A DNA stretch of 64,000 bases, taken from NCBI GenBank assembly GCA_934489735.1, contig CAKSSR010000003.1:1-64000 (forward strand), in the 5' to 3' direction. Numbering within the stretch: the first letter of the stretch is position 1; every line of letters begins with the position of its first letter. This document shows positions 9,468-18,954 of this stretch, piece after piece. This stretch comes from an uncultured Eubacteriales bacterium. GTDB lineage: Bacteria > Bacillota > Clostridia > Oscillospirales > Acutalibacteraceae. A program made the translations under genes and the position numbers. Under the pieces are notes generated by a model, which saw nothing but the letters and a program-made list of their open reading frames with translations, had not been told where the DNA came from and did no database searches.

Positions 9468-12400
9468 GTGGAATTTAATACTTTTAATTCAATTAAAATA
9501 GGGCTTGCCTCCCCAGAAAAAATAAGAAGCTGGTCACATGGGGAAGTTAAGAAGCCGGAGACCATCAACTATAGGACTCTTAAACCAGAAGCAGACGGTT
9601 TGTTTTGCGAGCGTATATTTGGGCCACAAAAGGATTGGGAATGTAGATGCGGAAAGTATAAAAGAATTAGGTACAAAGGTAAGGTATGTGACCGATGCGG
9701 AGTAGAAGTTACAAAAGCAAAAGTACGTAGAGAAAGAATGGGTCATATAGAATTAGCTGCACCTGTATCTCATATTTGGTTCTTTAAGGGAATACCATCG
9801 AGAATTGGTTTAGTCCTTGATATATCACCAAGAATTTTAGAGAAAATTTTATATTTTGCATCTTACATAGTGACAGATCCAGGCGAGGCAAAGGAACTAA
9901 GTAAATTACAACCTTTATCTGAAAAAGAGTATCGAGACATGAGAGATAGATATGGAGATACATTCAAAGCAGGTATGGGAGCAGAAGTAATAAAAGAGCT
10001 TCTGAAAGAAGTAGATGTAGAATTATTATCAAGAGAATTGAAGCATGAACTAGAGTCAGCTGCAGGTCAAAAGAAGATTAGACTTTTAAAAAGATTAGAA
10101 GTGATAGAGTCATTTAGAATTTCGGGAAACAAGCCGGAATGGATGATAATGGACGTGATTCCGGTTATCCCTCCTGACATAAGGCCGATGGTACAATTGG
10201 ATGGAGGAAGATTTGCCACCAGTGACCTAAATGACTTATACAGACGAGTTATAAATAGAAATAATAGGTTAAAAAGACTATTAGAACTTGGAGCGCCTGA
10301 TATAATAGTTAGAAATGAGAAAAGAATGCTTCAAGAATCCGTTGACGCATTGATAGATAATGGAAGAAGAGGACGACCAGTTACAGGGCCGAACAATAGA
10401 CCACTTAAGTCATTATCAGATATGTTAAAGGGAAAGCAAGGAAGATTCCGTCAAAACTTATTGGGAAAGAGAGTAGACTATTCAGGACGTTCAGTTATAG
10501 TAGTAGGACCTGAACTAAAGATGTACCAATGTGGTTTGCCTAAGGAAATGGCATTAGAGTTATTTAAACCATTTGTAATGAAAAGACTAGTCGAAGTAGG
10601 GGCAGTGAACAATATCAAAGCAGCAAGGAAAGCTGTAGATAGAGCTAAATCAGAAGTATGGGACGCATTGGAAATAGTTATTAAAGGGCATCCAGTTCTT
10701 TTGAATAGAGCACCTACACTTCATAGATTGGGAATACAAGCTTTCGAACCAGTACTAGTAGAAGGTAGAGCATTGAAACTTCATCCATTGGTATGTACAG
10801 CTTACAATGCAGACTTCGACGGGGACCAAATGGCTGTGCACGTTCCACTATCGGCAGAGGCTCAGGCAGAAGCAAGATTCCTAATGTTAGCAGCGGGCAA
10901 CTTATTGAAGCCATCTGATGGAAGACCAGTGGCAGTACCTACTCAGGACATGGTACTTGGTTCATATTACTTGACATTGCAAAAGGATAATGAGCCAGGT
11001 GAAGGAAAAGTATTTAGAGACTTCAATGAAGCTCTAATGGCTTATGATGCAAAAGTGGTAAGTTTACATGCTAAGATAAAAGTCAGAAGGACATTTGAAG
11101 TGGATGGTGAGCTAGTATCTAAAATAATAGATACAAGTGTAGGAAGAATTATATTTAATCAACCGATTCCACAGGATTTAGGCTTTGTTGATAGATCTAA
11201 AGAAGAGAACATGTTCAATTTGGAGATAGATTTCTTAGCAGGCAAGAAGAAATTAGGATTGATCATAGAGAAGTGCATAAGAGTTCATGGGACTCAAAAA
11301 ACGGCCGAGGTTTTAGACAATATAAAAGCGCAGGGATTTAAGTATTCTACAAGAGGCGCAATCACTGTGGCAGTTTGTGACGCAGTCATACCTCCAGCGA
11401 AAAAAGACATACTGGCAAAAGCAGAGTTGGCTATAGACAAGATAAGGCAGCAATTTAGAAGAGGATTGATGTCAGCACATGAGCGTAGTACTCATATATT
11501 AAAGATATGGGACAAGGCTACTAACGATGTAACAGCAGCATTACAGTCAAACTTAGACAGATACAACCCGATCTTTATGATGGCAGACTCAGGAGCACGT
11601 GGTTCGATGAGCCAGATTAGACAATTGGCAGGAATGAGAGGACTAATAGCGAATACGTCAGGAAAAGTCATTGAAATTCCAATTAGAGCGAACTACAGAG
11701 AAGGATTAAATATCTTAGAGTACTTTATATCATCGAGAGGTGCAAGAAAAGGACTGGCAGATACAGCACTTAGAACGGCTGACTCTGGTTATTTGACTAG
11801 AAGACTTGTAGACGTTTCACAAGAAGTTATCATAAGGGAAGACGACTGTGGAACAACTGATGGATTAGAGATATTTGAAATTAAAGATGGTAACGAGTTG
11901 ATAGAAAGCTTGCATGAAAGATTAATAGGAAGATACCTATGCGAAGACTTTATTGATCCAGAGACAAATGAAGTAATTGTATCAAAAGACAAAATGATGG
12001 ACGATAGAGATGCAGATATCATAGTAAATTCAGGAGTCAAGAACATATCTATAAGATCTATATTAAATTGTAGAGCAAAGCACGGAGTATGTAAGAAATG
12101 TTATGGGGCTAACTTAGCAAATGGATTACCGGTATCGATAGGAGAAGCAGTTGGAATTATAGCAGCACAGTCAATAGGAGAGCCGGGTACGCAGCTGACA
12201 ATGAGAACCTTCCATACGGGAGGGGTTGCAAGTGCAGAAGATATTACTCAAGGTCTACCGAGAATAGAAGAATTGTTTGAAAGCAGAAAACCGAAGCATT
12301 TAGCAATCATAAGTGAAATAAGTGGACGAGTAACATTTAAAGATATAAAGAGAAACAAACATGCAGTGATCTACAACCAGGAGACAGGGGAAGAAAGATC

Positions 12401-13160
12401 ATACTTAATTCCATTTGGGTCTAGAGTAAAAGTCTCAGAAGGCGATGAAATTTTAGCAGGTGACTTGATAACTGAAGGTTCTGTAAATCCTCAGGATGTC
12501 TTAGAGATCAAAGGTACAAGCGCAGTTCAGAATTATTTGATTCAAGAAGTGCAGCGGGTATATAGAATGCAGGGCGTTGATATAAACGATAAGCATATAG
12601 AAGTAATAGTTAGACAAATGATGAGAAAAGTTAAGATTTCTGATGCAGGAAGTACGAATTTGTTATCAAATTCTTTAGTAGACATAACAGACTTTATAAC
12701 AGAGAATGAAAAAGTGCAGAGAAGAATAAATAATGGCGAAGAAGGATTAACCTTAGCAAAGAAAATTCCAGTCCTTTTGGGAATTACAAAAGCTTCATTG
12801 GCAACTGAATCGTTCTTGTCGGCAGCATCATTCCAGGAAACAACAAGAGTTTTAACGGATGCTGCAATAAAAGGTAAGATGGATCCATTAGTAGGATTAA
12901 AAGAGAATGTTATAATTGGTAAGTTAGTACCGGCCGGCACAGGAATGAAGAGATATAGCGATGTATCGATAGAAAAATCATATACTATTCCAGAAATAGA
13001 ACAGGTGCCTGATTTAGATGAAGAAGATGTAGAAGAGAACGATCAGGAATTAGTAGAGCCTGAAGAGGCAGTAGATGAGTACAAGAGTTCAAAAGAAGAA
13101 GAATATGAAAAGTATATGAAGATAAAAGAAAGTTACGAATCAGGTAATAATATAGATTAG
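9468..13160 (+). CDS. rpoC: RNA polymerase beta prime subunit
   Basis: This is the 1230-aa catalytic subunit. The active-site motif [12 protein letters not shown] holds the three Mg-binding aspartates. Zinc site 1 ([20 protein letters not shown]) is near residues 58-80, and zinc site 2 ([13 protein letters not shown]) is near 867-880. The trigger loop [11 protein letters not shown] is intact. The start is GTG 9468 after AGGGGG, 12 nt downstream of rpoB. The C-terminal 55 residues or so are acidic, a milder version of the RpoB tail. A terminator follows directly. rpsL, rpsG and fusA, commonly found downstream, are not here. Confidence 0.97.
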   Translation: MEFNTFNSIKIGLASPEKIRSWSHGEVKKPETINYRTLKPEADGLFCERIFGPQKDWECRCGKYKRIRYKGKVCDRCGVEVTKAKVRRERMGHIELAAPVSHIWFFKGIPSRIGLVLDISPRILEKILYFASYIVTDPGEAKELSKLQPLSEKEYRDMRDRYGDTFKAGMGAEVIKELLKEVDVELLSRELKHELESAAGQKKIRLLKRLEVIESFRISGNKPEWMIMDVIPVIPPDIRPMVQLDGGRFATSDLNDLYRRVINRNNRLKRLLELGAPDIIVRNEKRMLQESVDALIDNGRRGRPVTGPNNRPLKSLSDMLKGKQGRFRQNLLGKRVDYSGRSVIVVGPELKMYQCGLPKEMALELFKPFVMKRLVEVGAVNNIKAARKAVDRAKSEVWDALEIVIKGHPVLLNRAPTLHRLGIQAFEPVLVEGRALKLHPLVCTAYNADFDGDQMAVHVPLSAEAQAEARFLMLAAGNLLKPSDGRPVAVPTQDMVLGSYYLTLQKDNEPGEGKVFRDFNEALMAYDAKVVSLHAKIKVRRTFEVDGELVSKIIDTSVGRIIFNQPIPQDLGFVDRSKEENMFNLEIDFLAGKKKLGLIIEKCIRVHGTQKTAEVLDNIKAQGFKYSTRGAITVAVCDAVIPPAKKDILAKAELAIDKIRQQFRRGLMSAHERSTHILKIWDKATNDVTAALQSNLDRYNPIFMMADSGARGSMSQIRQLAGMRGLIANTSGKVIEIPIRANYREGLNILEYFISSRGARKGLADTALRTADSGYLTRRLVDVSQEVIIREDDCGTTDGLEIFEIKDGNELIESLHERLIGRYLCEDFIDPETNEVIVSKDKMMDDRDADIIVNSGVKNISIRSILNCRAKHGVCKKCYGANLANGLPVSIGEAVGIIAAQSIGEPGTQLTMRTFHTGGVASAEDITQGLPRIEELFESRKPKHLAIISEISGRVTFKDIKRNKHAVIYNQETGEERSYLIPFGSRVKVSEGDEILAGDLITEGSVNPQDVLEIKGTSAVQNYLIQEVQRVYRMQGVDINDKHIEVIVRQMMRKVKISDAGSTNLLSNSLVDITDFITENEKVQRRINNGEEGLTLAKKIPVLLGITKASLATESFLSAASFQETTRVLTDAAIKGKMDPLVGLKENVIIGKLVPAGTGMKRYSDVSIEKSYTIPEIEQVPDLDEEDVEENDQELVEPEEAVDEYKSSKEEEYEKYMKIKESYESGNNID

Positions 13161-13168
13161 TAAGAAGA

Positions 13169-13197
13169 ACCACTACAGATTTTTGTAGTGGTTTTTT
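13169..13197 (+). terminator. Terminator of rpoBC
   Basis: A perfect 9-bp stem, ACCACTACA (13169-13177) and TGTAGTGGT (13184-13192), is followed by six T. Confidence 0.9.
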
Positions 13198-13432
13198 GCA
13201 AGTAATACAACTGTTAGAAATTGTTATACAAATTTAACTATTTTCTTAGAATAATAAGTGAAGTGATTATAAATTTAAAGATTATTTAATGGCACTTTTA
13301 TATAAGTAAACAAAATTAATTTATTTTTAAGTATAAAAGAGAAAATGAAAAGATTTTTGAAAGTTTTTTATACAAATGGGAAACCAGCTTATTGTACAGA
13401 TATACAAATGTTTATTTATTATAAAAAATATA
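13198..13432. other. Gene-free AT-rich spacer
   Basis: No ORF, RNA gene or repeat is visible between the rpoC terminator and the promoter at 13433. Confidence 0.6.
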
Positions 13433-13461
13433 TTGACATTTATGAGGCTATGGATTAAAAT
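13433..13461 (+). promoter_or_regulatory. Candidate promoter for the Stealth/GT8 pair
   Basis: TTGACA (13433-13438) and TAAAAT (13456-13461) with a 17-nt spacer. About 180 nt of leader precede the ATG at 13643, which has its own AAGGAGG site. Confidence 0.6.
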
Positions 13462-13642
13462 ATGCATATATTAATTATGCGTATATAAATTTATTATATA
13501 CAAAAGTTACATTATCTAAAGCAAGGTTCATATTATGAAATTTAAATTTTTGAATGTATGATTACTAATTTTTATGAATATCATATTAGATAGGTGGTGA
13601 AGTTTACAAATAAATAATATTTTATTCTAAGGAGGTAGAGAA

Positions 13643-14695
13643 ATGAAGTATAAAATTATAAGTATAATCAGTTTATTATTTATTATTTTTTCGATTAATT
13701 GCTATGCCGCAGACTCTGATAAGGATATTTTAGATAAGGCACCAGTAGATGTGGTATATAAGTATATAGACTTGAGAGATAAAGCATTAAATCGAAAGAA
13801 GAAAATTGTAAAGGATCTTGATAACGAAGAGCTAAGGTATTCAATAAGATCAGTTCTTAAGAATATACCATGGGTACGTAAAATATATATAATCATGCCA
13901 AATGAAAAAGTTAGATTTTTAAAAGAACCTGATGAAATTAATGATAAAATAGTATATGTAAAAGACAAAGATTTATTGGGATATGATTCAGCATCGTCAA
14001 TAACATTTGAATTTAATTTTTGGAGACTTAAAGATTTTGGATGTTCAGAGAACTTTATTTATTTAAATGATGACTATTTTATAGGGAAGCCGTTAAAAAA
14101 GTCAGACTTTTTCTATGTCAACAATAAGGGGAAGGTAGTTCCTTATATATTTACTAGAGGCAAAAAGAGTGCAACAATTGTAAACTACAATACAATCTTA
14201 AATCAATGCTCATATTTGAGAAACATAGTGGATAATTCAGCAATAAAATCACAGACATCAGCCTTGTACAGGTTTCAAACATGGGAAGCATGCAGGTTCC
14301 TATATAAAGTCTTCAATAAGAAAAAATTAAGGCTAGTTATATCAACATCTCATAATGCGGAAGGATATAACTTAAAAGATTCAAAAGAATTATATGACTT
14401 GGTTAACTCGAGGTATAAATATGCTAAGGAATGTTTGGGATCTACTTATAGGCATAAGAGTCAGTTAACGAACAAAGCATTATATAACAATTATTTCTTA
14501 AATAAAGAGAATAGAAAGATAGGTAAAATTGATTGTGCATACATAGATATGGGCACAGCAGGCTGGGCTAACTTTAATCGTCAGCTTTTTTGTATAAATA
14601 CAGCTGGAGGAAGAGTTTATAGTAACTGGGAGAGAAAAAATGCAAAGAATAGGATGAAGAAGCTATTCCCGAGGAAGAGTATTTATGAGAAGTAG
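13643..14695 (+). CDS. Stealth-family phosphotransferase-like protein with a signal peptide
   Basis: The 350-aa protein carries conserved regions of the Stealth family (sugar-phosphate transferases of capsules; the animal GlcNAc-1-phosphotransferase is related). CR1-like DVVYKYIDLRD is near residues 36-46. CR2-like segments follow: EELRYSIRSVLKNIPWVRK near 62-80 and FIYLNDDYFIGKPL near 140-153, where the Asp pair is the metal/donor site. Later parts (SHNAEG, GWANFNRQL) are less typical. Residues 1-22 form a classic signal peptide (Lys, hydrophobic core, then CYA-ADS), which is unexpected for an enzyme using a cytoplasmic nucleotide-sugar donor. The RBS is strong. The gene overlaps the following GT8 gene by 11 nt, so the two are translationally coupled. 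Confidence 0.75.
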   Translation: MKYKIISIISLLFIIFSINCYAADSDKDILDKAPVDVVYKYIDLRDKALNRKKKIVKDLDNEELRYSIRSVLKNIPWVRKIYIIMPNEKVRFLKEPDEINDKIVYVKDKDLLGYDSASSITFEFNFWRLKDFGCSENFIYLNDDYFIGKPLKKSDFFYVNNKGKVVPYIFTRGKKSATIVNYNTILNQCSYLRNIVDNSAIKSQTSALYRFQTWEACRFLYKVFNKKKLRLVISTSHNAEGYNLKDSKELYDLVNSRYKYAKECLGSTYRHKSQLTNKALYNNYFLNKENRKIGKIDCAYIDMGTAGWANFNRQLFCINTAGGRVYSNWERKNAKNRMKKLFPRKSIYEK

Positions 14696-15656
14696 GAAGA
14701 AATTAAGTGAGATCAGTAGGAGAATACTCACGAACATAATTATGATATTTAGTCTCATGATTACTGCATCTATAAATTATCAAAAAGTTTCAGCAGATGA
14801 TCAAAATACAATTCCGATAGCAATGTCATTAGACGACAATTATACTTATCCGACGATAGTGGCAATGACATCTATACTAGAGAATGCCAAAGAGGAGACA
14901 AAGTATGACTTCTATATGTTGGTCCCAGGGGAATTTAGAAAGTCAAATCGAGAGAAGATAATGAAATTGAAGGATAGGTATAAGAATTGTGAGATAAATA
15001 TTATAAATATGAGGAAAAAGTTTAAAGAATTGAATTCAGACTACAGGATAACGACTCCAGCTTACTATAGGTTAGCATTACCTATGATTTTACCGAAACA
15101 AGTAGAGAAAATAATATATTTAGATGGCGATACAATAGTAACAGAGGACCTCACGGCGATGTTTAACATAAATATGTCGAAATATTATATAGCGGCAATA
15201 CCGGACTACAGACATCTATACTTGAGTATGTTTTTAAGAGACACGACGAAGGAAATATGTAGCGGAGTAATGTTAATGAACATTGGCAAGATGAGAAAAG
15301 ATAAGTTCAATAGAAAAGTAAGTGATTTTATTAGAAATAATAGATATCGATTGTATATGCATGATCAAACGGTTTTAAACGTAGTATGTTATGGGCATAT
15401 AAAAATGTTACCACTCAAGTATGGCATATTAAGGAGCATGATGTGTAAACCAAACAGAGCATATGCAACTTCTAACTTAAGATACCATTACAGCTTGGCA
15501 GAGATTAAGAAAACTAAGAAAAACCATGCCATAATACATTATACAGGTAGAAAACCATGGGTTGTAAAGAAGTTAAGGGCAGGAAATGTATGGTGGAAGT
15601 ATGCTAAGAAGTGCTATCTATGGAACGAAATAAAGGCAAAATATAAATATTATTAA
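14685..15656 (+). CDS. Glycosyltransferase family 8 protein with an apparent export signal
   Basis: This 323-aa GT-A-fold enzyme is of family 8 (LgtC/glycogenin type). After an N-terminal basic segment and a hydrophobic helix (about residues 14-31) ending in VSADDQ, a plausible signal peptidase site, the catalytic domain begins with IPIAMSLDDNY. The DXD motif YLDGDTIV is near residue 145. The HDQTVLNV segment and the C-terminal IIHYTGRKPW, with its metal-binding His, are all present. The acceptor is unknown. It overlaps the Stealth-like gene and is followed by a terminator, so the two form a closed two-gene operon. Either both products are exported or the N-terminal helices act as membrane anchors. 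Confidence 0.82.
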   Translation: MRSRKKLSEISRRILTNIIMIFSLMITASINYQKVSADDQNTIPIAMSLDDNYTYPTIVAMTSILENAKEETKYDFYMLVPGEFRKSNREKIMKLKDRYKNCEINIINMRKKFKELNSDYRITTPAYYRLALPMILPKQVEKIIYLDGDTIVTEDLTAMFNINMSKYYIAAIPDYRHLYLSMFLRDTTKEICSGVMLMNIGKMRKDKFNRKVSDFIRNNRYRLYMHDQTVLNVVCYGHIKMLPLKYGILRSMMCKPNRAYATSNLRYHYSLAEIKKTKKNHAIIHYTGRKPWVVKKLRAGNVWWKYAKKCYLWNEIKAKYKYY

Positions 15657-15673
15657 AAAATGATATCAATAAA

Positions 15674-15719
15674 GTACCAAGAATTGTAATGTTACTTCAA
15701 TCTTGGTACAAAATTTTTA
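15674..15719 (+). terminator. Terminator after the GT8 gene
   Basis: Stem GTACCAAGA (15674-15682) with TCTTGGTAC (15701-15709), followed by AAAATTTTTAT. Confidence 0.7.
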
Positions 15720-15850
15720 TAAATGGACACGTTCGGTTTATAAAAAAATAGAAAAAAGAAAGCAAGTGGGAAAAATAACAGATCCGGAAGTAAACTATAC
15801 CTTATAAGATAGACACAGAAAGAAGAAGGGATCTATATAAATGGACGTAA

Positions 15851-16036
15851 GGAGAAGCAGCGTATGCACATGGGGATACGATAAGAGAAGGAATTGAAGA
15901 GGGTAAAGCTCGTGCAGTAGAAAGCATTTTGTCGATCAATGGCAACAAATTGGACGAAGCAATTGAAATGATAAAGATGGACAAAAAAACGTTTTTAAAA
16001 TTAAAGGAGAAGTACGAACCATTACAAACTAAGTAG
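15851..16036 (+). pseudogene. C-terminal remnant of an Rpn/PD-(D/E)XK transposase-like nuclease
   Basis: The frame is open from 15851 to the TAG at 16034-16036 and has no start codon of its own. It encodes a tail of the type GDTIREGIEEGKARA followed by a helical stretch (LDEAIEMIKMDKKTF). The EGIEEGK repeat pattern before a final helix is typical of the C-terminus of the Rpn recombination-promoting nuclease family. The PD-(D/E)XK catalytic half is missing and upstream frames are broken. No function expected. Confidence 0.5.
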
Positions 16037-16074
16037 ATTTAATTTAAAAATTAATAATAAAATTAAAAGAAAAG

Positions 16075-16107
16075 GCTTCAGAGGATTGACAGATCTGAAG
16101 CTTTTTT
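16075..16107 (+). terminator. Terminator after the Rpn-like remnant
   Basis: Perfect stem GCTTCAGA (16075-16082) with TCTGAAGC (16094-16101), followed by six T. Confidence 0.7.
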
Positions 16108-16559
16108 GATAGTCTTTTATTGCAACTCTTCGAGAATAAAGAGTATGTAGATGAGAATGTGAAGGGCTTAATTGAAGAATCGTTCAAAAAGCATATTTGG
16201 AATTGAAATATATTAAGACTTTGATATAGTGAAGGAGATAGTGAAATGAGTTGTTTTGAATAACTAATAAAGTCAGCAGAGATTATATAAACATAGAGGC
16301 GCAAAATAACTACTGACAATAATGAAAAAGCAGATTAAAGAATAACATATAGTTATTTACTGGTAGAAAATTTATAATCCTTTATTAAAATATCCTTGAC
16401 ATGGAGTACACTTTAAAATAAAGGGGCACGTAATCAAGACCGATGATACAATGTCAACGCTGGAAGTATCAAGAATGGTCTTAGATTATGTGCCTAATTG
16501 ATCATAAACTGTTTATTGAATGCTCACACTTTATTGCAACTTATTTCTTGCATTTGAGC
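16108..16559. other. Decayed sequence with coding-like scraps
   Basis: Two short plus-strand stretches read like gene fragments: one near 16120-16206 ending ESFKKHIWN, and one near 16424-16500 ending MVLDYVPN. The segment TTGACATGGAGTACACT at 16396 resembles a MerR-regulated promoter with its internal dyad. None can be assigned, and no intact gene is present. Confidence 0.4.
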
Positions 16560-16584
16560 TTATGAAACGAGCCTGTTTATAAAG

Positions 16585-17142
16585 GGACACGTTCGTTTCA
16601 TAAAAAATAAAAAGGGATCATAGAAAGAAAATAAATATCAGGGATATGTAAAGCATAAATTAAGTAATATGATGACATTTGCCAATAATAAAGAAGCTTT
16701 TTTTAAGAGGGAACTGGGATAGAGAAGATACCATCAAAGCCCAAATAAAGATCCCCAACACTTCAAACAGTGATAGCTCATCTAACGGAGTTGCTTTAAG
16801 GAAGGAAAAGATACGGGAGAAGACCAATGGGATACCAGTATTTCAAGAAATGTTAGGATGTTTGAAAGCGAAAGGCAAGACTATCATAGCAGATGCAATG
16901 TATTACATTGTGAAAGGGCAATAGTGAAAGAATGGGATGTGTTCGGGCTTAAAGAAAATCAAAAGAGTCTGTATAAAGATAGTGAAAAATAAAGACAAAG
17001 CAATTGAATAGACTAGCTATTATATTTCCAATTCAAAGGCTCCCACAAAAAAGTCACTTGCCATTTTAAGAAAACATTGGAAGATTGAAAGCATGGCGCT
17101 GGATATTGACTTATTTCTTGTATTTAAATTTATGAAACGAGC
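16585..17142. mobile_element. Degenerate ISAs1-like insertion remnant 2
   Basis: It is bounded by GTTCGTTTCATAA (16591-16603) and its near-inverse TTATGAAACGAGC (17130-17142). It contains broken pieces of an ISAs1-type transposase. At about 560 bp it is less than half the length of an intact ISAs1 element, so internal deletion is likely. Confidence 0.5.
16679..17128 (+). pseudogene. ISAs1-family (H-repeat type) transposase remnant
   Basis: Three fragments in different frames line up in order with an ISAs1 DDE transposase. First, IPVFQEMLGCLKAKGKTIIA plus DAMY (ends 16924) matches the region around the second catalytic Asp. Next, EWDVFGLKENQKSLYKD (from about 16931) is the GADYVLALKGNQ-like segment. 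Last, SYYISNSKAPTKK and LRKHWKIES (from 17015) correspond to the HWxIEN helix with the catalytic Glu. At least two frameshifts, in-frame stops and a missing N-terminus show it is dead. Confidence 0.65.
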
Positions 17143-17162
17143 CGATAAAGGGAAATAATTTA

Positions 17163-17192
17163 TTGACGCAGGGGATGTAAATATGATATACT
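17163..17192 (+). promoter_or_regulatory. Promoter candidate for malQ
   Basis: TTGACG (17163-17168), 18-nt spacer, TATACT (17187-17192), about 68 nt before the TTG start at 17260. Confidence 0.55.
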
Positions 17193-17259
17193 GATCAAAA
17201 GTTGCTTTAACAAAATTAGATATTATGATTAAATTGTATATAAAATAGAGGTGATTTGT

Positions 17260-18738
17260 TTGAAATTGATTAATTCTAGAGCGAGCGGAATACTAATGCC
17301 GATATTTTCTTTGCCATCTGATTATGGAATAGGGACGTTGGGTGAGGAAGCATATAAATTTGCAGACTTTCTTAAGAATTCGGGACAAAAAGTGTGGCAG
17401 ATATTACCGATAGGACAAACAAGTATGCACGACTCGCCATACCAATCGTTTTCATCATATGCGGGCAATCCGTATTTTATTGACTTCGATATGCTTTATG
17501 AAAAGGGATTGCTTTATAAATATGAGTATAAAGATATAAACTGGGGAGAAGAAAGAATAGATTATTTTAAAATATATAGCAATAGGTTTGATATATTGAG
17601 GAAATCTTTTGAAAGATTTAAGAGTAAGGAACAAGATGAATTTGAAAAGTTTATAAAAGATAACGACTTTTGGCTTGATGATTACGCTTTGTTTATGTCG
17701 CTTAAGGGCAGGTTTGGAATGATAAGCTTTTCATTATGGCAGGATGATATTAAAATGAGAAAGGAAGAGGAATTGAATAAATATAAGCAGATTTTAAGCG
17801 AGGAAATAAGATTTTGGAAGTATATGCAATATATATTTTTTGATCAATGGAGAAAATTAAAGGAATATGTGAATTCATTAGATATTTATATAATAGGAGA
17901 CCTGCCGATATATGTCTCTATGGATAGCGCAGATACATGGGCACATCCAGAAGTATTTAAAATTGATGAAAAATTTAATCCAGTGAAGGTAGCGGGTTGC
18001 CCGCCGGATGCTTTTTCTAAGACAGGTCAGCTGTGGGGAAATCCAATATATAACTGGGATTACTTGAAGAAGACAAAATATAAGTGGTGGAAAGATAGGA
18101 TAAAGTTTACCTCTGATTTGTTTGATATTACAAGGATAGACCATTTTAGAGGATTTGCATCATATTATGAAATAGATTGCGATGCAGCTACGGCTGAGAA
18201 TGGAGAATGGAAAAAAGGACCAGGCATTGAGTTTTGGAATGAAATAGATGACAAAGGCAACATAATTGCAGAGGACTTAGGAAGCTTTAGTAAGGATACC
18301 AATGAATTATTAGAATTGACAGGATTCCCTGGGATGAAGGTGCTAGAATTTGCATTTGATTTGGATAAGTCTAATCCGCACATGATATACAATCATAAAT
18401 TTAATTCAATTGCATATATAGGCACTCACGATAATGATACGGCGGTTGGATGGCTGAACAGCTTGACTGAAGATAAATTGAAATTGATTAGAGAATATAT
18501 TGACGTAGGTGAACGGGACGTAAATAATTGGGACCTAATAAGATTGGTTTTCTCAAGCGTGTCAGAGTTAGCTATAGTGCAAATGCAGGACGTATTAGGA
18601 CTTTCAAGCGAAGCAAGAATAAATAGGCCATCGACAATTGGAGGCAATTGGACATGGAGGATGAAAAAAGGAGAAATAAATGAGGAACTGGAGCTAAAAT
18701 TGAAGAAAATAACTGAGCTATATGGAAGAAATACTTAA
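17260..18738 (+). CDS. malQ: 4-alpha-glucanotransferase (amylomaltase)
   Basis: This 492-aa GH77 enzyme transfers maltooligosaccharide units between alpha-1,4-glucans. Recognisable features: SRASGILMPIFSLPSDYGIG at the N-terminus, VAGCPPDAFSKTGQLWGNP, RIDHFRG with the nucleophile Asp (about residue 291), IIAEDLG with the acid/base Glu, and THDNDT with the third Asp. The TTG at 17260 lies 6 nt after GAGGTG; the in-frame GTG at 17251 falls within that RBS. It is a glycogen gene separated from glgBCDA by the 18.7-24.9 kb island and addA, which suggests the locus was split. Confidence 0.94.
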   Translation: MKLINSRASGILMPIFSLPSDYGIGTLGEEAYKFADFLKNSGQKVWQILPIGQTSMHDSPYQSFSSYAGNPYFIDFDMLYEKGLLYKYEYKDINWGEERIDYFKIYSNRFDILRKSFERFKSKEQDEFEKFIKDNDFWLDDYALFMSLKGRFGMISFSLWQDDIKMRKEEELNKYKQILSEEIRFWKYMQYIFFDQWRKLKEYVNSLDIYIIGDLPIYVSMDSADTWAHPEVFKIDEKFNPVKVAGCPPDAFSKTGQLWGNPIYNWDYLKKTKYKWWKDRIKFTSDLFDITRIDHFRGFASYYEIDCDAATAENGEWKKGPGIEFWNEIDDKGNIIAEDLGSFSKDTNELLELTGFPGMKVLEFAFDLDKSNPHMIYNHKFNSIAYIGTHDNDTAVGWLNSLTEDKLKLIREYIDVGERDVNNWDLIRLVFSSVSELAIVQMQDVLGLSSEARINRPSTIGGNWTWRMKKGEINEELELKLKKITELYGRNT

Positions 18739-18748
18739 ATTTTTAAGG

Positions 18749-18787
18749 CCGGGGTTGTCAAAAGGACGACTTCGGTTGATTTTTTTT
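18749..18787 (+). terminator. malQ terminator, copy 1 of the island hairpin
   Basis: An 11-bp stem (18749-18759 with 18765-18775; G-T pairs allowed) is followed by a T-rich tract. It is the first of seven related hairpins, so the island shares its terminator type with malQ. Confidence 0.8.
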
Positions 18788-18871
18788 AGGATATGATTGA
18801 GAATTGATTGAAATTTATAAGGGACTGGAAGACTAAAAGAATAAAAAGTTGTAATTTTAAACAAAATAGAC

Positions 18872-18897
18872 TTGACAAAAAAAAAAAAGAGTATAAT
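18872..18897 (+). promoter_or_regulatory. Promoter of paralogue A with a 12-A spacer tract
   Basis: TTGACA (18872-18877) and TATAAT (18892-18897) are both perfect, but the spacer is only 14 nt and consists mainly of a run of 12 A that includes the last base of the -35 box. A 14-nt spacer should be weak. Adding A residues would bring it towards 17 nt. Confidence 0.75.
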
Positions 18898-18954
18898 AGA
18901 ACTATGGCTGAGTGCCAGGAAATTAAAATTATTTATAAAAGGAGAGGATTGAAT

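Larger units (their letters stand above)
15725..16573. mobile_element. Degenerate insertion remnant 1, bounded by imperfect inverted repeats
   Basis: The left boundary GGACACGTTCGGTTTATAA (from 15725) resembles the left boundary of the next remnant at 16585. The right boundary TTATGAAACGAGC (16560-16572) is its imperfect inverse and recurs at 17130. The sequences just inside the two right ends also match (ACTTATTTCTTG at 16538 and 17109). The content is decayed: an Rpn-like tail, a hairpin and short coding-like scraps. I infer an old insertion. Confidence 0.45.
18749..18954 (+). repeat. Island spacer repeat, copy 1 (terminator + spacer + promoter + RBS)
   Basis: A block of about 206 bp that recurs nearly unchanged at 20747-20953 and 23032-23238, and in diverged form at 21932-22140. 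Order: terminator of the upstream gene, about 85 nt beginning AGGATATGATTGA, promoter, 5' leader with AAATTAAAATTATT, then GGAGAGGATTG as RBS. Confidence 0.9.

Noticed and set aside
16044..16319. Minus-strand 91-codon ORF in the decayed region
   Set aside because: It overlaps a plus-strand hairpin and has no RBS or recognisable similarity.
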